DNA from: Yoonia sp. I 8.24
Lineage (GTDB): Bacteria; Pseudomonadota; Alphaproteobacteria; Rhodobacterales; Rhodobacteraceae
DNA: 64,000 nt
Direction: 5' to 3'
Assembly: GCF_022096995.1 (NCBI RefSeq)
Contig: NZ_JACXGQ010000002.1
Location: forward strand, 372,001 to 436,000
The position numbers and the translations under genes are program-made. The number at the start of each line of letters is the position of its first letter. Position 1 is the stretch's first letter. This document shows, one piece after another, positions 52,201 to 61,862 of this stretch. Under the pieces are notes generated by a model. It searched no databases and was not told where the DNA came from. It worked only from the letters and a program-made list of their open reading frames with translations.

Positions 52201-53460
52201 ATGCATTCCATTTTGAAAACCTCGTGCGCGGCGGTGGCTGCGCTAGGTATGGCAGCGTCAGCGGTATTCGCGGACGGCCACCAATTATCTGGCGATCTGA
52301 AAATCACATCGGACATGTCTAACCCTGCGCCACGCGCGGTGATGGAAGGTCTGGTTGCTGGTTTCCAAGAGATGCATCCAGAGCTCAACATCGAACTGAC
52401 CGTTGTTGACCGCGAAGCGTGGAAAACACAGATCCGCAACGCATTGGGCGCAAACCCACCGGATGTCGTGAACTGGTATGCGGCCAACCGTATGGGCCCA
52501 TACGTGGAGGCAGGTCTGTTCGAAGATATTTCAGACATGTACGCGGACGGCGACCTGCCGGGGCTGGATGCGGTCCAAGGCGCGCTGACGCTTGATGGCA
52601 AGCAATACGGTGTACCGTACACCTACTATCAGTGGGGCGTATATTACCGCGAAGACATCTTTAACGAATTGGGCCTGTCAGAGCCGGTCACCTTCGACGA
52701 AGAAATTGCGAACTGCCAAGTCATCGTTGATTCAGGCCGCGCGTGTTACGCAATCGGGACAAAGTTCCTTTGGACAGCTGGCGGCTGGTTCGACTATATG
52801 AACATGCGCACGAACGGCTTTGATTTCCACATGCAGCTCGCACGTGGCGAAGTTGAATGGACAGATCCGCGCGTCCGTGAAACATTCGCGAACTGGCGCA
52901 AGCTGATCGACATGGGCGGCTTTATCGCCGATCACCAGTCATACTCTTGGCAAGAAGCGCTGAACTTCATGATCGACGGCGAAGCGACATCTTACCTGAT
53001 GGGGAACTTTGCAGTTGCCGCGATGCGCGAAGCGGGTCTAACCGACGCGCAGATCGATTTCTATCAATTCCCGCTGATCGGCGACTACCCACAAGGTGAA
53101 GATGCACCGACTGATACATTCCACATCCCATCTGGTGCGGAAAATAAGGACAACGCCCGCGCGTTCCTGCAATACGTGACATCGGCAAACGTGCAGACCG
53201 AAATCAACTCTGGTGATGCGCTTGGCCAACTGCCAATCAACGCAGAATCAGGTGTGGATGCGGATGAATTCCTCGAGCAAGGCTTTGCAATGCTGTCAAC
53301 CAATGCCCAAGGCGGCGTCGCGCAGTTCTTTGACCGCGATTTTCCCGCGGAAATGGCCAGCGTTGGCATGGAAGGCCTGCAAGAGTTCATGGTGTTCCCC
53401 GACAATCTGGACGACATCCTCGCGCGTCTCGAAGAAGCGCGTCAGCGTATTTACCAATAA
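52201..53460 (+). CDS. Galactoside ABC transporter substrate-binding protein
   Basis: A 419-residue periplasmic sugar-binding protein of the family-1 extracellular solute-binding type. The signal peptide covers about 1-24 (cut after V-F-A). The mature part has the usual W-K-T-Q-I-R-N-A-L-G and P-P-D-V-V-N-W-Y segments in the first lobe. ATG 52201 follows GGGAGG. It heads the operon with two permeases, both galactosidases, a dehydratase and an aldolase. A hairpin after it should give it a higher message level than the permeases. The enzymes point to alpha- and beta-galactosides as cargo. Confidence 0.92.
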   Translation: MHSILKTSCAAVAALGMAASAVFADGHQLSGDLKITSDMSNPAPRAVMEGLVAGFQEMHPELNIELTVVDREAWKTQIRNALGANPPDVVNWYAANRMGPYVEAGLFEDISDMYADGDLPGLDAVQGALTLDGKQYGVPYTYYQWGVYYREDIFNELGLSEPVTFDEEIANCQVIVDSGRACYAIGTKFLWTAGGWFDYMNMRTNGFDFHMQLARGEVEWTDPRVRETFANWRKLIDMGGFIADHQSYSWQEALNFMIDGEATSYLMGNFAVAAMREAGLTDAQIDFYQFPLIGDYPQGEDAPTDTFHIPSGAENKDNARAFLQYVTSANVQTEINSGDALGQLPINAESGVDADEFLEQGFAMLSTNAQGGVAQFFDRDFPAEMASVGMEGLQEFMVFPDNLDDILARLEEARQRIYQ

Positions 53461-53469
53461 TCTGAATTT

Positions 53470-53495
53470 GTGCCTCCCGCTTTGGTGGGGGGCAC
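53470..53495 (+). terminator. Partial terminator between binding protein and permease
   Basis: GTGCCTCCC (53470-53478) pairs with GGGGGGCAC (53487-53495), with one T-G pair and an eight-base loop. It is nine bases after the binding-protein stop. Such hairpins raise the yield of binding protein relative to permeases. Confidence 0.65.
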
Positions 53496-53565
53496 ATTTG
53501 CCCTTAACGTATTCGCGAACCAAACTCTGGTTGTCGCATGCGTTAACCTGCGTAAAGGCCCCGAC

Positions 53566-54495
53566 ATGTCAACTGTGACCCCCACATCGCGAAGCTGGTA
53601 CAAGCGCAATGAAATCGCGCTGACCCCTTGGCTCTTTTTGCTGCCAGCAATGCTGTTCTTTGCGGTCTATGTGATCATCCCAATTGGCCAAAGCTTTTGG
53701 ATCAGTTTCCATCAGTGGGACGGTTTGGGCGAAAAGACATATATTGGGACGGCCAACTATGAACGGCTTTTGGGGATCGGCGAACAGAATATCGACCGCA
53801 AGTTCGAAACCTCGTTTTGGAACAACCTCAAATGGTTAGCGCTTTATCTTTTGGCTGTGCCTGCGGGGTTGTTTATTGCCCTGTTTTTGAACCAAACAGT
53901 GCGTGGAATTCGCCTGTATAAGTCTTTGTTTTTCTTTCCATTCGTGATTTCTCAAGTCGTTGTTGGGCTTGTGTTTTCATGGTTCTACCTGCCGCGCGAA
54001 GGCCTATTGAACGCCATTTTGGGCGTGTTCGGGGCCGGGCCTGTGAACATCCTTGGCGATCCGACCCTCGCCACCTATGGGATTATCGCGGCGGGTCTTT
54101 GGCCGCAGACAGCTTACTGCATGATCTTGTATCTGACCGGGTTGAACGCCGTTGATCCCGAACAGGTCGAAGCGGCGCGTTTGGACGGGGCCAAAGGTTA
54201 TAAAATGCTGTGGTACATTATCTTGCCCCAGCTCAAACCGGCGACGTTCATCGCTTTTGTTGTGACCATCATCGGGGCGCTGCGGTCGTTTGATTTGATC
54301 AGTGTTATGACCAACGGCGGACCGTTCGGATCAACCCGCGTGCTGTCGTTCTATATGTTCGAGGAATCCCTGTCTGAATTTGGATTCCGCATGGGGTATG
54401 GGTCAGCGATTGCGGTCGTTCTATTCTTTATCATGCTCGGCTTTATCGGATACTTTTTGTACTCTATGTGGCGCGACGAAAAAGGGGCACGCTGA
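53566..54495 (+). CDS. Sugar ABC transporter permease (MalF-like)
   Basis: A 309-residue inner membrane permease with six predicted helices. The ATPase-contact (EAA) loop reads E-A-A-R-L-D-G-A-K-G near 204. ATG 53566 follows AAAGG and gives the usual length; the frame stays open 96 bases earlier through the hairpin region without homology. Its stop overlaps the next permease start by one base (TGATG). Confidence 0.93.
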   Translation: MSTVTPTSRSWYKRNEIALTPWLFLLPAMLFFAVYVIIPIGQSFWISFHQWDGLGEKTYIGTANYERLLGIGEQNIDRKFETSFWNNLKWLALYLLAVPAGLFIALFLNQTVRGIRLYKSLFFFPFVISQVVVGLVFSWFYLPREGLLNAILGVFGAGPVNILGDPTLATYGIIAAGLWPQTAYCMILYLTGLNAVDPEQVEAARLDGAKGYKMLWYIILPQLKPATFIAFVVTIIGALRSFDLISVMTNGGPFGSTRVLSFYMFEESLSEFGFRMGYGSAIAVVLFFIMLGFIGYFLYSMWRDEKGAR

Positions 54496-55343
54496 TGTTT
54501 CCGACACCTATTGCCAAAAAGTCGCGCGGGTTTCAGTTGACCTATCAGGCGGTGCTGCCCTTTGCCTTGATCTTGTGGCTGCTGCCGCTCATCGCTGTTG
54601 CGATGTTTTCGATCAAGCCTGCCGCGGATTTCGCCAACGGCAACTATTGGGGCTGGCCGTCCAGTTTTGAAGGCTTCACAAATTACGGCAAAGTGTTTCT
54701 TGAATCCAACATGCCGCGCTATTTGCTGAACTCTATGTTCATTACAATTCCAACGGTGTTAGGCGCGGTTGCACTGTCAAGCATGGCCGGATTTGCGCTG
54801 GGCATCTACAAATTCAAAGGTAATCTATTCATCTTTTTCATGTTCATCGCAGGCAATTTTGTGCCGTTCCAAATCTTGATGGTGCCGGTGCGTGATCTGA
54901 CGATCAACATGGGGATGTATGATAGCATTCAGGGGCTTGTACTGTTTCATATCGCGTTCCAAACGGGGTTCTGTACGCTGTTTATGCGCAACTTTATCCG
55001 CGCTTTGCCGTTTCCGCTGATCGAAGCGGCCCGTGTCGAAGGCGTCGCAGAATGGCGGATTTTCTTTTACGTTGTGCTGCCACTGATGAAGCCTGCACTG
55101 GCGGCTTTGGCGGTGCTGATCTTTACCTTCATCTGGAATGACTATTTCTGGGCGGTGGTGCTGACCCAAGGACCAAGCGCGCAGCCTGTTACCGCTGGGA
55201 TCACGGAATTTAACTCGCAGTTCCGTGCGGCCTATCACCTGATGAGCGCAGGATCGATTGTCGCGGCGTTACCGCCGGTTGCGATGTTCTTTCTGATGCA
55301 AAAGCACTTTATCGCGGGCCTTACGCTTGGGGCGGTGAAGTAG
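54495..55343 (+). CDS. Sugar ABC transporter permease (MalG-like)
   Basis: A 282-residue second permease with six helices and the EAA loop E-A-A-R-V-E-G-V-A-E near 182. It pairs with the MalF-like subunit. It is coupled to the upstream gene by a TGATG junction, and the alpha-galactosidase starts with the base after its stop. The terminal Q-K-H-F-I-A-G-L-T-L-G-A-V-K matches the end seen in this permease group. Confidence 0.93.
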   Translation: MFPTPIAKKSRGFQLTYQAVLPFALILWLLPLIAVAMFSIKPAADFANGNYWGWPSSFEGFTNYGKVFLESNMPRYLLNSMFITIPTVLGAVALSSMAGFALGIYKFKGNLFIFFMFIAGNFVPFQILMVPVRDLTINMGMYDSIQGLVLFHIAFQTGFCTLFMRNFIRALPFPLIEAARVEGVAEWRIFFYVVLPLMKPALAALAVLIFTFIWNDYFWAVVLTQGPSAQPVTAGITEFNSQFRAAYHLMSAGSIVAALPPVAMFFLMQKHFIAGLTLGAVK

Positions 55344-57425
55344 ATGTTGGATGTTTATCGACTTGATGATGGCCAACAAACGCTTGTTTTAGCCGTGGCA
55401 ACTGACCGTTTGCCGCAGGTTGTCTATTGGGGTGCGCCCCTGCCGCCGACCGAGGATCTGGACGCGGTTTGCGCCGCACATGTGATCGATATCACAGGAG
55501 GCATGTTGGACGAGAACCCCGATCTATCGATTTGCCCCGAAGCGGGGCGGTCGTTTCAAGGCCAACCGGGGCTGATCTTAAGCGCCGGGGATGGCGCGCC
55601 CATTCTGCCAAAGTTTACCGCTACCGAAGTTGATGCAAGCGCTGGATTGAAAGTGGTTAGCAAGGATGCGGCTAACGGCCTGACGCTAACCATTGATTTT
55701 GTGGTTGATGCGCAAACGCATGTGATCACCTGTCAAACGACCTTGGATACGCGGATCCCGGTGCAACTGCATTGGCTTGCCGCACCCGTGATGCCTGCGC
55801 CACAGCAATCTATCGATATGATTGATGTCTCTGGGCGTTGGTGCGACGAGTTCCAACTGAACCGTACCCCGTGGACACCCGGCATTCATATGCGCGAAAA
55901 CCGGACCGGGCGCTCGGGCCACGAACATTTTCCGGGTCTTTTGATACCCATATCGGGCGCGACAGATACCAGCGGCGAATGCTACGCGTTTCACTATGGC
56001 TGGTCTGGCGGTCACACGATGATTGCCGAAGAGCTACAGGATGGACGCCGTCAGGTGCAATTTGGCCACGCGGCCCGCACGCAAACCACCCCCGGCACGC
56101 AGTTTCAAACAGCACCGCTTTACCTAACCTATTCCGACAGCGGGATGAACGGTTGCGCTGTCAGTTTTCAGCGGCATGTGCGCGACCGAATTGTGACTTG
56201 GCCGAAACCCGATCAGCCGCGCCCTGTGCATTATAACTGCTGGGAAGCCGTCTATTTCGATCATGACCTGCCGGTTCTGACCGATATCGCTGACCGCGCA
56301 GCCGCGCTTGGGGCTGAACGGTTTGTGCTTGATGATGGTTGGTTTGGTAAGCGTAACGACGACACAACCAGTCTCGGTGATTGGACCATTGATCCGCGCA
56401 AATTCCCCGATGGGCTCACACCGTTGATTGACCATGTCCTTGGGCTTGGGATGACCTTTGGAATTTGGTTTGAACCCGAGATGGTGAACCAAGATAGCGA
56501 CCTTTGCCGCGCCCACCCAGACTGGGTACTTGGCCCTGCGGATCAGATTGCAGGACGCCAACAACATGTTTTAAACATGGCGCTGCCCGATGTGCGTGAT
56601 TACCTTTATGATCACATTGCCGCAGTTTTGGGAGATTATGACGTATACTATATCAAATGGGATCATAATCGGGTTCTGCCTGCGCCGGATGCTGTGCAAG
56701 CGGAAGGTACCTATGCGCTGCTGGCGCGCCTGCGTGCGGATTTCCCGCTGGTGGAAATTGAAAGCTGCGCATCTGGTGGTGGGCGGATCGATTTTGGCAT
56801 CCTCAGCCGTACCCAACGTGTCTGGTTGTCAGACAGCAACGACGCGATTGAACGCTTGCGTATCCAGCATGATGCGGCACTGTTTTTGCCCAGTGCAGTG
56901 ACCGGCAGCCATGTGGGGCCGCGCGTTTGTCATACCTCTGGGCGCACGCTTGATATCACGTTCCGCGCGTGGGTTGCGGCACAGCGCCATATGGGGTTCG
57001 AGATGGACCCGCGCGAATTGGACGCGCGCGAAATCGCTGTGCTGTCCGAAGTTACACAGTGGTGGAAAGATAACCGTGATTGGATGCGCTTTGCGGACAT
57101 CCTGCGGCTTGATAGTGCTGACCTGGCGGTGACTGCTGAACAGCATCTGGCGGCAGATGGTGGGCGTTTTGTCGTTTTCGCAGGCAAATCCGCAACCTCA
57201 AAACAGATCGCGCCGCGGCCTTTGCGCCTGACTGCGCTTGACCCTGCCGCGATCTACCGTATTTCACTCAAAAACCGCGCTGAAATTGCACCCCTTTCGC
57301 GTGGAACAACAGCCCTAAAGGATCGCCCCTTGGAACTGTCAGGCGCATATCTTATGCGTCACGGCATCACGCTCCCTTGGTCGTTCCCAGAGCGTATGTG
57401 GGTCGTCGAAGGAACACGTCTATGA
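55344..57425 (+). CDS. Alpha-galactosidase, GH36
   Basis: A 693-residue enzyme that releases galactose from alpha-galactosides such as melibiose or raffinose. It has the GH36 layout: an N-terminal beta domain (about 1-290), a TIM barrel and a C-terminal beta domain. The catalytic nucleophile is Asp440 in I-K-W-D-H-N. The acid/base is in S-D-S-N-D-A (497-501). W-F-G-K-R-N-D-D-T-T-S-L-G-D-W and C-A-S-G-G-G-R-I-D are also family hallmarks. No signal peptide is present, so it acts on imported sugar. It begins directly after the permease stop and overlaps the dehydratase by ATGA. Confidence 0.93.
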   Translation: MLDVYRLDDGQQTLVLAVATDRLPQVVYWGAPLPPTEDLDAVCAAHVIDITGGMLDENPDLSICPEAGRSFQGQPGLILSAGDGAPILPKFTATEVDASAGLKVVSKDAANGLTLTIDFVVDAQTHVITCQTTLDTRIPVQLHWLAAPVMPAPQQSIDMIDVSGRWCDEFQLNRTPWTPGIHMRENRTGRSGHEHFPGLLIPISGATDTSGECYAFHYGWSGGHTMIAEELQDGRRQVQFGHAARTQTTPGTQFQTAPLYLTYSDSGMNGCAVSFQRHVRDRIVTWPKPDQPRPVHYNCWEAVYFDHDLPVLTDIADRAAALGAERFVLDDGWFGKRNDDTTSLGDWTIDPRKFPDGLTPLIDHVLGLGMTFGIWFEPEMVNQDSDLCRAHPDWVLGPADQIAGRQQHVLNMALPDVRDYLYDHIAAVLGDYDVYYIKWDHNRVLPAPDAVQAEGTYALLARLRADFPLVEIESCASGGGRIDFGILSRTQRVWLSDSNDAIERLRIQHDAALFLPSAVTGSHVGPRVCHTSGRTLDITFRAWVAAQRHMGFEMDPRELDAREIAVLSEVTQWWKDNRDWMRFADILRLDSADLAVTAEQHLAADGGRFVVFAGKSATSKQIAPRPLRLTALDPAAIYRISLKNRAEIAPLSRGTTALKDRPLELSGAYLMRHGITLPWSFPERMWVVEGTRL

Positions 57426-59131
57426 CCAAAGAAAAACGCAACCGCGCATGGTACGGGAAACAGGATAAAGATGGGTTTATTCACCGCAGTTGGATGAAAA
57501 ACCAAGGCTTTCCTGACCATGCGTTTGATGGGCGTCCGATCATTGGCATCTGCAATACTTGGTCTGAACTGACACCTTGTAATTCTGGGCTGCGCGATCT
57601 GGCAGAAGGCGTGAAACGCGGTGTCTGGGAAGCGGGCGGTTTTCCGGTGGAATTCCCTGTGATGTCGCTGGGGGAAACCCAGATGAAACCCACGGCTATG
57701 CTATTTCGCAACCTGCTGGCGATGGATGTTGAAGAAAGCATTCGTGCATATGGCATTGATGGCGTTGTGCTTTTGGGGGGCTGTGACAAGACCACGCCGG
57801 GGCAGCTGATGGGCGCGGCTTCTGTCGATTTGCCGACCATCGTTGTTAGCTCTGGTCCGATGTTGAACGGCAAGTTCAAGGGCAAAGATATCGGGTCGGG
57901 CACTGACGTTTGGAAATTTTCAGAGGCGGTGCGGGCGGGTGATATGACCCTGAAAGATTTCATGAATGCGGAAGCAGGTATGAGCCGTTCCAAAGGCGTT
58001 TGCATGACGATGGGGACCGCGTCGACCATGGCCAGTGTCGTCGAGGCGATGGGCATGTCATTGCCCACAAATGCGGCACTTCCTGCCGTAGACGCGCGCC
58101 GTATGGCACTGTCGCATCTGACCGGAAAACGCATTGTTGAGATGGTCGAAGAAGACCTGAAGCTGTCGCAAGTCATGACCCGCGAAGCATTTGAAAACGC
58201 CATTTTAGCCAATGCCGCCGTGGGTGGATCGACCAACGCGGTTATTCATTTGCTTGCGATTGCGGGCCGTGTGGGGATTGATTTGTCGCTGGATGATTTT
58301 GAGATTGGCACAGAAATTCCGCTGCTCGTGAACTGTATGCCATCGGGCAAATACCTGATGGAAGATTTCTGTTACGCGGGTGGAATGCCTGTGGTCCTGT
58401 CCGAACTCAAAGACAAATTGCGCCCCGCGCAAACGGTGATGGGCGGCGATATTATGGCCTACGCAGAGGGGGCCGAATGTTACAATGACGATGTCATTCG
58501 CTCTTTTGACAACCCGCTGAAACCTGCGGCGGGCCTGCGGGTGCTACGCGGCAATCTCGCCCCGAATGGTGCCATCATCAAACCATCTGCGGCGACTGAA
58601 ACGCTGCTAGAACATGAAGGCGAGGCATTTGTGTTTGAAAACATCGAAGACATGAAAGCCAATATCGACCGCGAAGACCTGCCCGTGACAGCCGACACTA
58701 TCCTTGTGCTCAAAGGCTGTGGTCCCAAGGGATATCCGGGCATGCCAGAGGTCGGCAATATGCCGATCCCGGCGAAACTGGTCAAAGAAGGTGTGCGCGA
58801 TATGGTTCGGGTCTCAGACGCCCGCATGTCTGGCACGGCTTTTGGCACGGTGGTTTTGCATGTCAGCCCCGAAGCGAATGCGGGCGGCAACCTTGCGCTG
58901 GTGAAAACGGGGGACCGCCTGCGGCTTTCGGCAAGCGCTGGCGCTTTGGATTTGTTGGTCTCGGACGAGGTTCTGGCCGAACGCCGCGCCGCATGGGAAC
59001 CGGACGCGCCGCATTACACGCGCGGCTATGCAAAGATGTATGTGGATACGGTTCTTCAGGCAGATAAAGGCGCGGATCTTGATTTCCTTGTCGGCAAGGA
59101 CACGCGCCCCGTCACACGCGAAAGCCATTAA
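57422..59131 (+). CDS. IlvD/EDD family sugar-acid dehydratase, probably galactonate dehydratase
   Basis: A 569-residue Fe-S dehydratase of the IlvD/EDD family. Cys53, Cys121 and Cys194, with Lys123 in C-D-K, have the spacing of pentonate/hexonate dehydratases that hold a [2Fe-2S] cluster and a carbamylated lysine (C59/C127/C200 in the studied arabinonate enzyme, from memory). Between galactosidases and a KDPGal aldolase, the likely reaction is D-galactonate to 2-keto-3-deoxygalactonate. L-arabinonate or fuconate activity cannot be excluded. Note that this is not the enolase-type DgoD of Escherichia coli. It overlaps the alpha-galactosidase by four bases. Confidence 0.85.
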   Translation: MTKEKRNRAWYGKQDKDGFIHRSWMKNQGFPDHAFDGRPIIGICNTWSELTPCNSGLRDLAEGVKRGVWEAGGFPVEFPVMSLGETQMKPTAMLFRNLLAMDVEESIRAYGIDGVVLLGGCDKTTPGQLMGAASVDLPTIVVSSGPMLNGKFKGKDIGSGTDVWKFSEAVRAGDMTLKDFMNAEAGMSRSKGVCMTMGTASTMASVVEAMGMSLPTNAALPAVDARRMALSHLTGKRIVEMVEEDLKLSQVMTREAFENAILANAAVGGSTNAVIHLLAIAGRVGIDLSLDDFEIGTEIPLLVNCMPSGKYLMEDFCYAGGMPVVLSELKDKLRPAQTVMGGDIMAYAEGAECYNDDVIRSFDNPLKPAAGLRVLRGNLAPNGAIIKPSAATETLLEHEGEAFVFENIEDMKANIDREDLPVTADTILVLKGCGPKGYPGMPEVGNMPIPAKLVKEGVRDMVRVSDARMSGTAFGTVVLHVSPEANAGGNLALVKTGDRLRLSASAGALDLLVSDEVLAERRAAWEPDAPHYTRGYAKMYVDTVLQADKGADLDFLVGKDTRPVTRESH

Positions 59132-59186
59132 TGGCTGTATCATTTTCCAAACCCTCGCGGGTTATTAACATATCAAGGTGCGTCTC

Positions 59187-59792
59187 ATGAGCAGAAATAT
59201 TATCGCCATTTTGCGGGGCATTACCCCACCGGAAGCTGTCGAAATTTGCACTGTATTGGTAGAAGAAGGCATCACAGATATTGAGGTGCCGCTCAATTCA
59301 CCCGAACCGTTGGCGTCTATCGCTGCGATGGTTGCAGCGGTGGGGGATGATGTGACCATCGGGGCAGGGACTGTTTTGACGGTAGAAGATGTCGCCAATG
59401 TCAAAGCGGCGGGCGGCACGCTGATTGTCTCTCCGAATGCGGATATTGACGTGATTGCCGCGACCAAAGCTGCGGGGATGCAATCTTATCCCGGTGTCTT
59501 AACCCCAACCGAATGCTTTGCCGCGATCAAAGCTGGCGCTGATGGGCTGAAAATTTTTCCATCCTCGGTGATCGGCACAGGGGGGCTTGCGGCCTATAAG
59601 GCCGTTTTGCCCGCTGATATGCCTGTCTATGCGGTAGGCGGGGCAGGGCCTGATAATTTTGCAGAGTGGATTGGCGCTGGTGCCGCTGGCTTTGGTATCG
59701 GAAGCGCGATCTATAAGCCGGGCTATACAGCTGATGACGTGCACCAACGGGCGCAGGCGATTGTTGCGGCATATGACCAAGCCGTCGCCTAA
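59187..59792 (+). CDS. dgoA: 2-dehydro-3-deoxy-6-phosphogalactonate aldolase
   Basis: The enzyme splits 2-keto-3-deoxy-6-phosphogalactonate into pyruvate and glyceraldehyde 3-phosphate. The 201-residue class I aldolase has the Schiff-base lysine in G-A-D-G-L-K-I-F-P (Lys122). Its active-site strand reads E-V-P-L-N-S-P (33-39), the form seen in KDPGal aldolase rather than the E-V-T-L-R-T of KDPG aldolase. ATG 59187 follows AAGG; a GTG nine bases earlier is less likely. It completes the oxidative galactose route begun by the dehydratase. The kinase that would act between them is not in the window. Confidence 0.92.
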   Translation: MSRNIIAILRGITPPEAVEICTVLVEEGITDIEVPLNSPEPLASIAAMVAAVGDDVTIGAGTVLTVEDVANVKAAGGTLIVSPNADIDVIAATKAAGMQSYPGVLTPTECFAAIKAGADGLKIFPSSVIGTGGLAAYKAVLPADMPVYAVGGAGPDNFAEWIGAGAAGFGIGSAIYKPGYTADDVHQRAQAIVAAYDQAVA

Positions 59793-59814
59793 AAAACAAG
59801 ATTTGCGAGACACC

Positions 59815-61716
59815 ATGAAACGTACGCTTGGCACCTGCTATTACCCAGAACAATGGCCTTCAAAGATGTGGACCGAAGATGCACGTCGTATGGTTGACGC
59901 AGGGCTGACCTGGGTGCGGATCGGCGAATTTTCATGGGCAAAGCTTGAACCAACGCCGGGCAATTATTGCTGGGAGTGGCTCGATCAAGCGATCCAGACA
60001 CTTGGGGATGCAGGGCTGAAAGTTGTGCTTGGCACGCCGACAGCCACGCCGCCGCGTTGGATGCTGACACGTCATCCCGATATGCTTGCTGTGGATGTTG
60101 AAGGTCGCCCGCGTAAATTTGGATCGCGGCGTCATTATTGCTTTAGTCATGAACCTTATCAGGCCGAATGCGCGAAAATTGTTGGGCTGATGGCCGCCCG
60201 CTATGGCGCCAACCCATATGTGGCTGCTTGGCAGACGGACAATGAATACGGCTGCCACGACACGACAATTTCGTATAGCGATGCCGCGCGGGCTGCGTTT
60301 CAAGATTGGCTCGCCCTGCGTTATGGTTCTGTTGATCAATTGAACGTGGATTGGGGCAATACGTTTTGGTCGATGGATTATGGCAGCTTTGCTGAGGTCG
60401 ACCTGCCGAACCTGACCGTGACCGAGGCCAACCCCGCCCATTGTCTGGCTTTCCGGCGGTTTAGCTCTGATCAAGTCGTTGCATTTAACCGGCGACAAGT
60501 CGATTTGATCCGCGCGCAGACGGATGCGCCGATCACCCATAACTATATGGGCCGGATCACTGATTTTGATCACTTCGCGGTGGGCGATGATCTCGATTTT
60601 GCAAGCTGGGATAGTTACCCACTTGGTTTTCTCGAGGACCGGGTGGGCGCAGATGCTGCCCGACAACGTGCTTTTGCCCGCCAAGGCGACCCGGATTTTC
60701 AAGCGCTGCACCATGATCTGTACCGCGCGGTCGGGAAAGGGCGCTGGTGGGTGATGGAACAACAGCCCGGCCCGGTGAATTGGGCCCCGTATAACCCGAC
60801 ACCACTGCCCGGCATGGTGCGACTGTGGTCGTGGGAGGCCTTTGCCCATGGCGCCGAAGCCGTCTGCTATTTCCGTTGGCGCCAAGCCCCCGTCGCACAA
60901 GAACAATTGCATGCAGGTCTTTTGCGCCCCGATAGCGTTGACGCGGGCGTGATGGAGGAGCTGAAACAGGTCACGGCTGAATTAGCCGACGCGTCAGATG
61001 TCGCCCCGCTGCAGGCCCCTGTTGCGATCATCTTTGATTACGACGCTGATTTCGCGTGGACGGTGCAACCGCATGGCGCGGGGCTTAGTTACTTTGGGCT
61101 GATCTTGGATGTTTATCGCGGATTACGCCGTCTGGGGTTGTCGGTTGATATTTTGCCCGCCAGCGCACGCGATTTTGCAGGGTATGGTTTGGTGATGGTG
61201 CCAGGCATGATGGCGATGGCCGATGATTTGAAAGCCGCGTTGGGCGCAAGTGATGCGCAGGTGGTCTACGGGCCCCGCACGGGTGCGCGCAATGCCGAAA
61301 TGGGCATTCCAACCCCGTTGCCGCCCGCAATTCCATCGTTGGATGTGACCGTTGTTGCGATCGAGAGCCTGCGCCCCGATTGTCCGATCCCGCTGACAAC
61401 GGGCGGGCATGTGATCAATTACCGCGATGTGCTCGAGGGCGGGGCAGAACCTGTGCTGCACACGGCCACGGGTGAAGCAGTGGCGATGCGCGACGGGAAG
61501 CAAACCTATTTGGGAGGCTGGCTTGACGGCGCAGCGCTTCATATATTCTTGCAAGATCTTTGTGAAAAGGCGGGGATCGCGACGCTTGATCTGCCCGATG
61601 GTGTACGGGTTCGCGACACCGGCACAGAACGGTTCTGGTTCAATTACACCGATGCTGCTGTCACCTGTCATGGTCGCACAATCGACGCGGCCGGTGTTGT
61701 TAGAGAGGCGCGCTAG
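59815..61716 (+). CDS. Beta-galactosidase, GH42
   Basis: A 633-residue beta-galactosidase without a signal peptide, so it acts on imported beta-galactosides. The acid/base is Glu144 in T-D-N-E-Y-G and the nucleophile is Glu315 in V-M-E-Q-Q. The N-terminal barrel begins T-C-Y-Y-P-E-Q-W, a GH42 hallmark. A trimerisation domain (about 390-590) and a short beta C-terminal domain follow. ATG 59815 is 22 bases after the dgoA stop; the frame is open further back inside dgoA but unrelated. It is the last recognised gene of the galactoside operon. Confidence 0.94.
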   Translation: MKRTLGTCYYPEQWPSKMWTEDARRMVDAGLTWVRIGEFSWAKLEPTPGNYCWEWLDQAIQTLGDAGLKVVLGTPTATPPRWMLTRHPDMLAVDVEGRPRKFGSRRHYCFSHEPYQAECAKIVGLMAARYGANPYVAAWQTDNEYGCHDTTISYSDAARAAFQDWLALRYGSVDQLNVDWGNTFWSMDYGSFAEVDLPNLTVTEANPAHCLAFRRFSSDQVVAFNRRQVDLIRAQTDAPITHNYMGRITDFDHFAVGDDLDFASWDSYPLGFLEDRVGADAARQRAFARQGDPDFQALHHDLYRAVGKGRWWVMEQQPGPVNWAPYNPTPLPGMVRLWSWEAFAHGAEAVCYFRWRQAPVAQEQLHAGLLRPDSVDAGVMEELKQVTAELADASDVAPLQAPVAIIFDYDADFAWTVQPHGAGLSYFGLILDVYRGLRRLGLSVDILPASARDFAGYGLVMVPGMMAMADDLKAALGASDAQVVYGPRTGARNAEMGIPTPLPPAIPSLDVTVVAIESLRPDCPIPLTTGGHVINYRDVLEGGAEPVLHTATGEAVAMRDGKQTYLGGWLDGAALHIFLQDLCEKAGIATLDLPDGVRVRDTGTERFWFNYTDAAVTCHGRTIDAAGVVREAR

Positions 61717-61862
61717 GACAATTCATGTGGGCGATCGCGTCGCTACCAACAAAACAATCTGCGACATAAGCGACGATACTATTGCCGCGACCGAGAAAAC
61801 CTAGCATCTTCGCCGCGTAAAGTTCTGTTGGACCAATCCCTAAGAAAGCGACGCCCCCGCAA

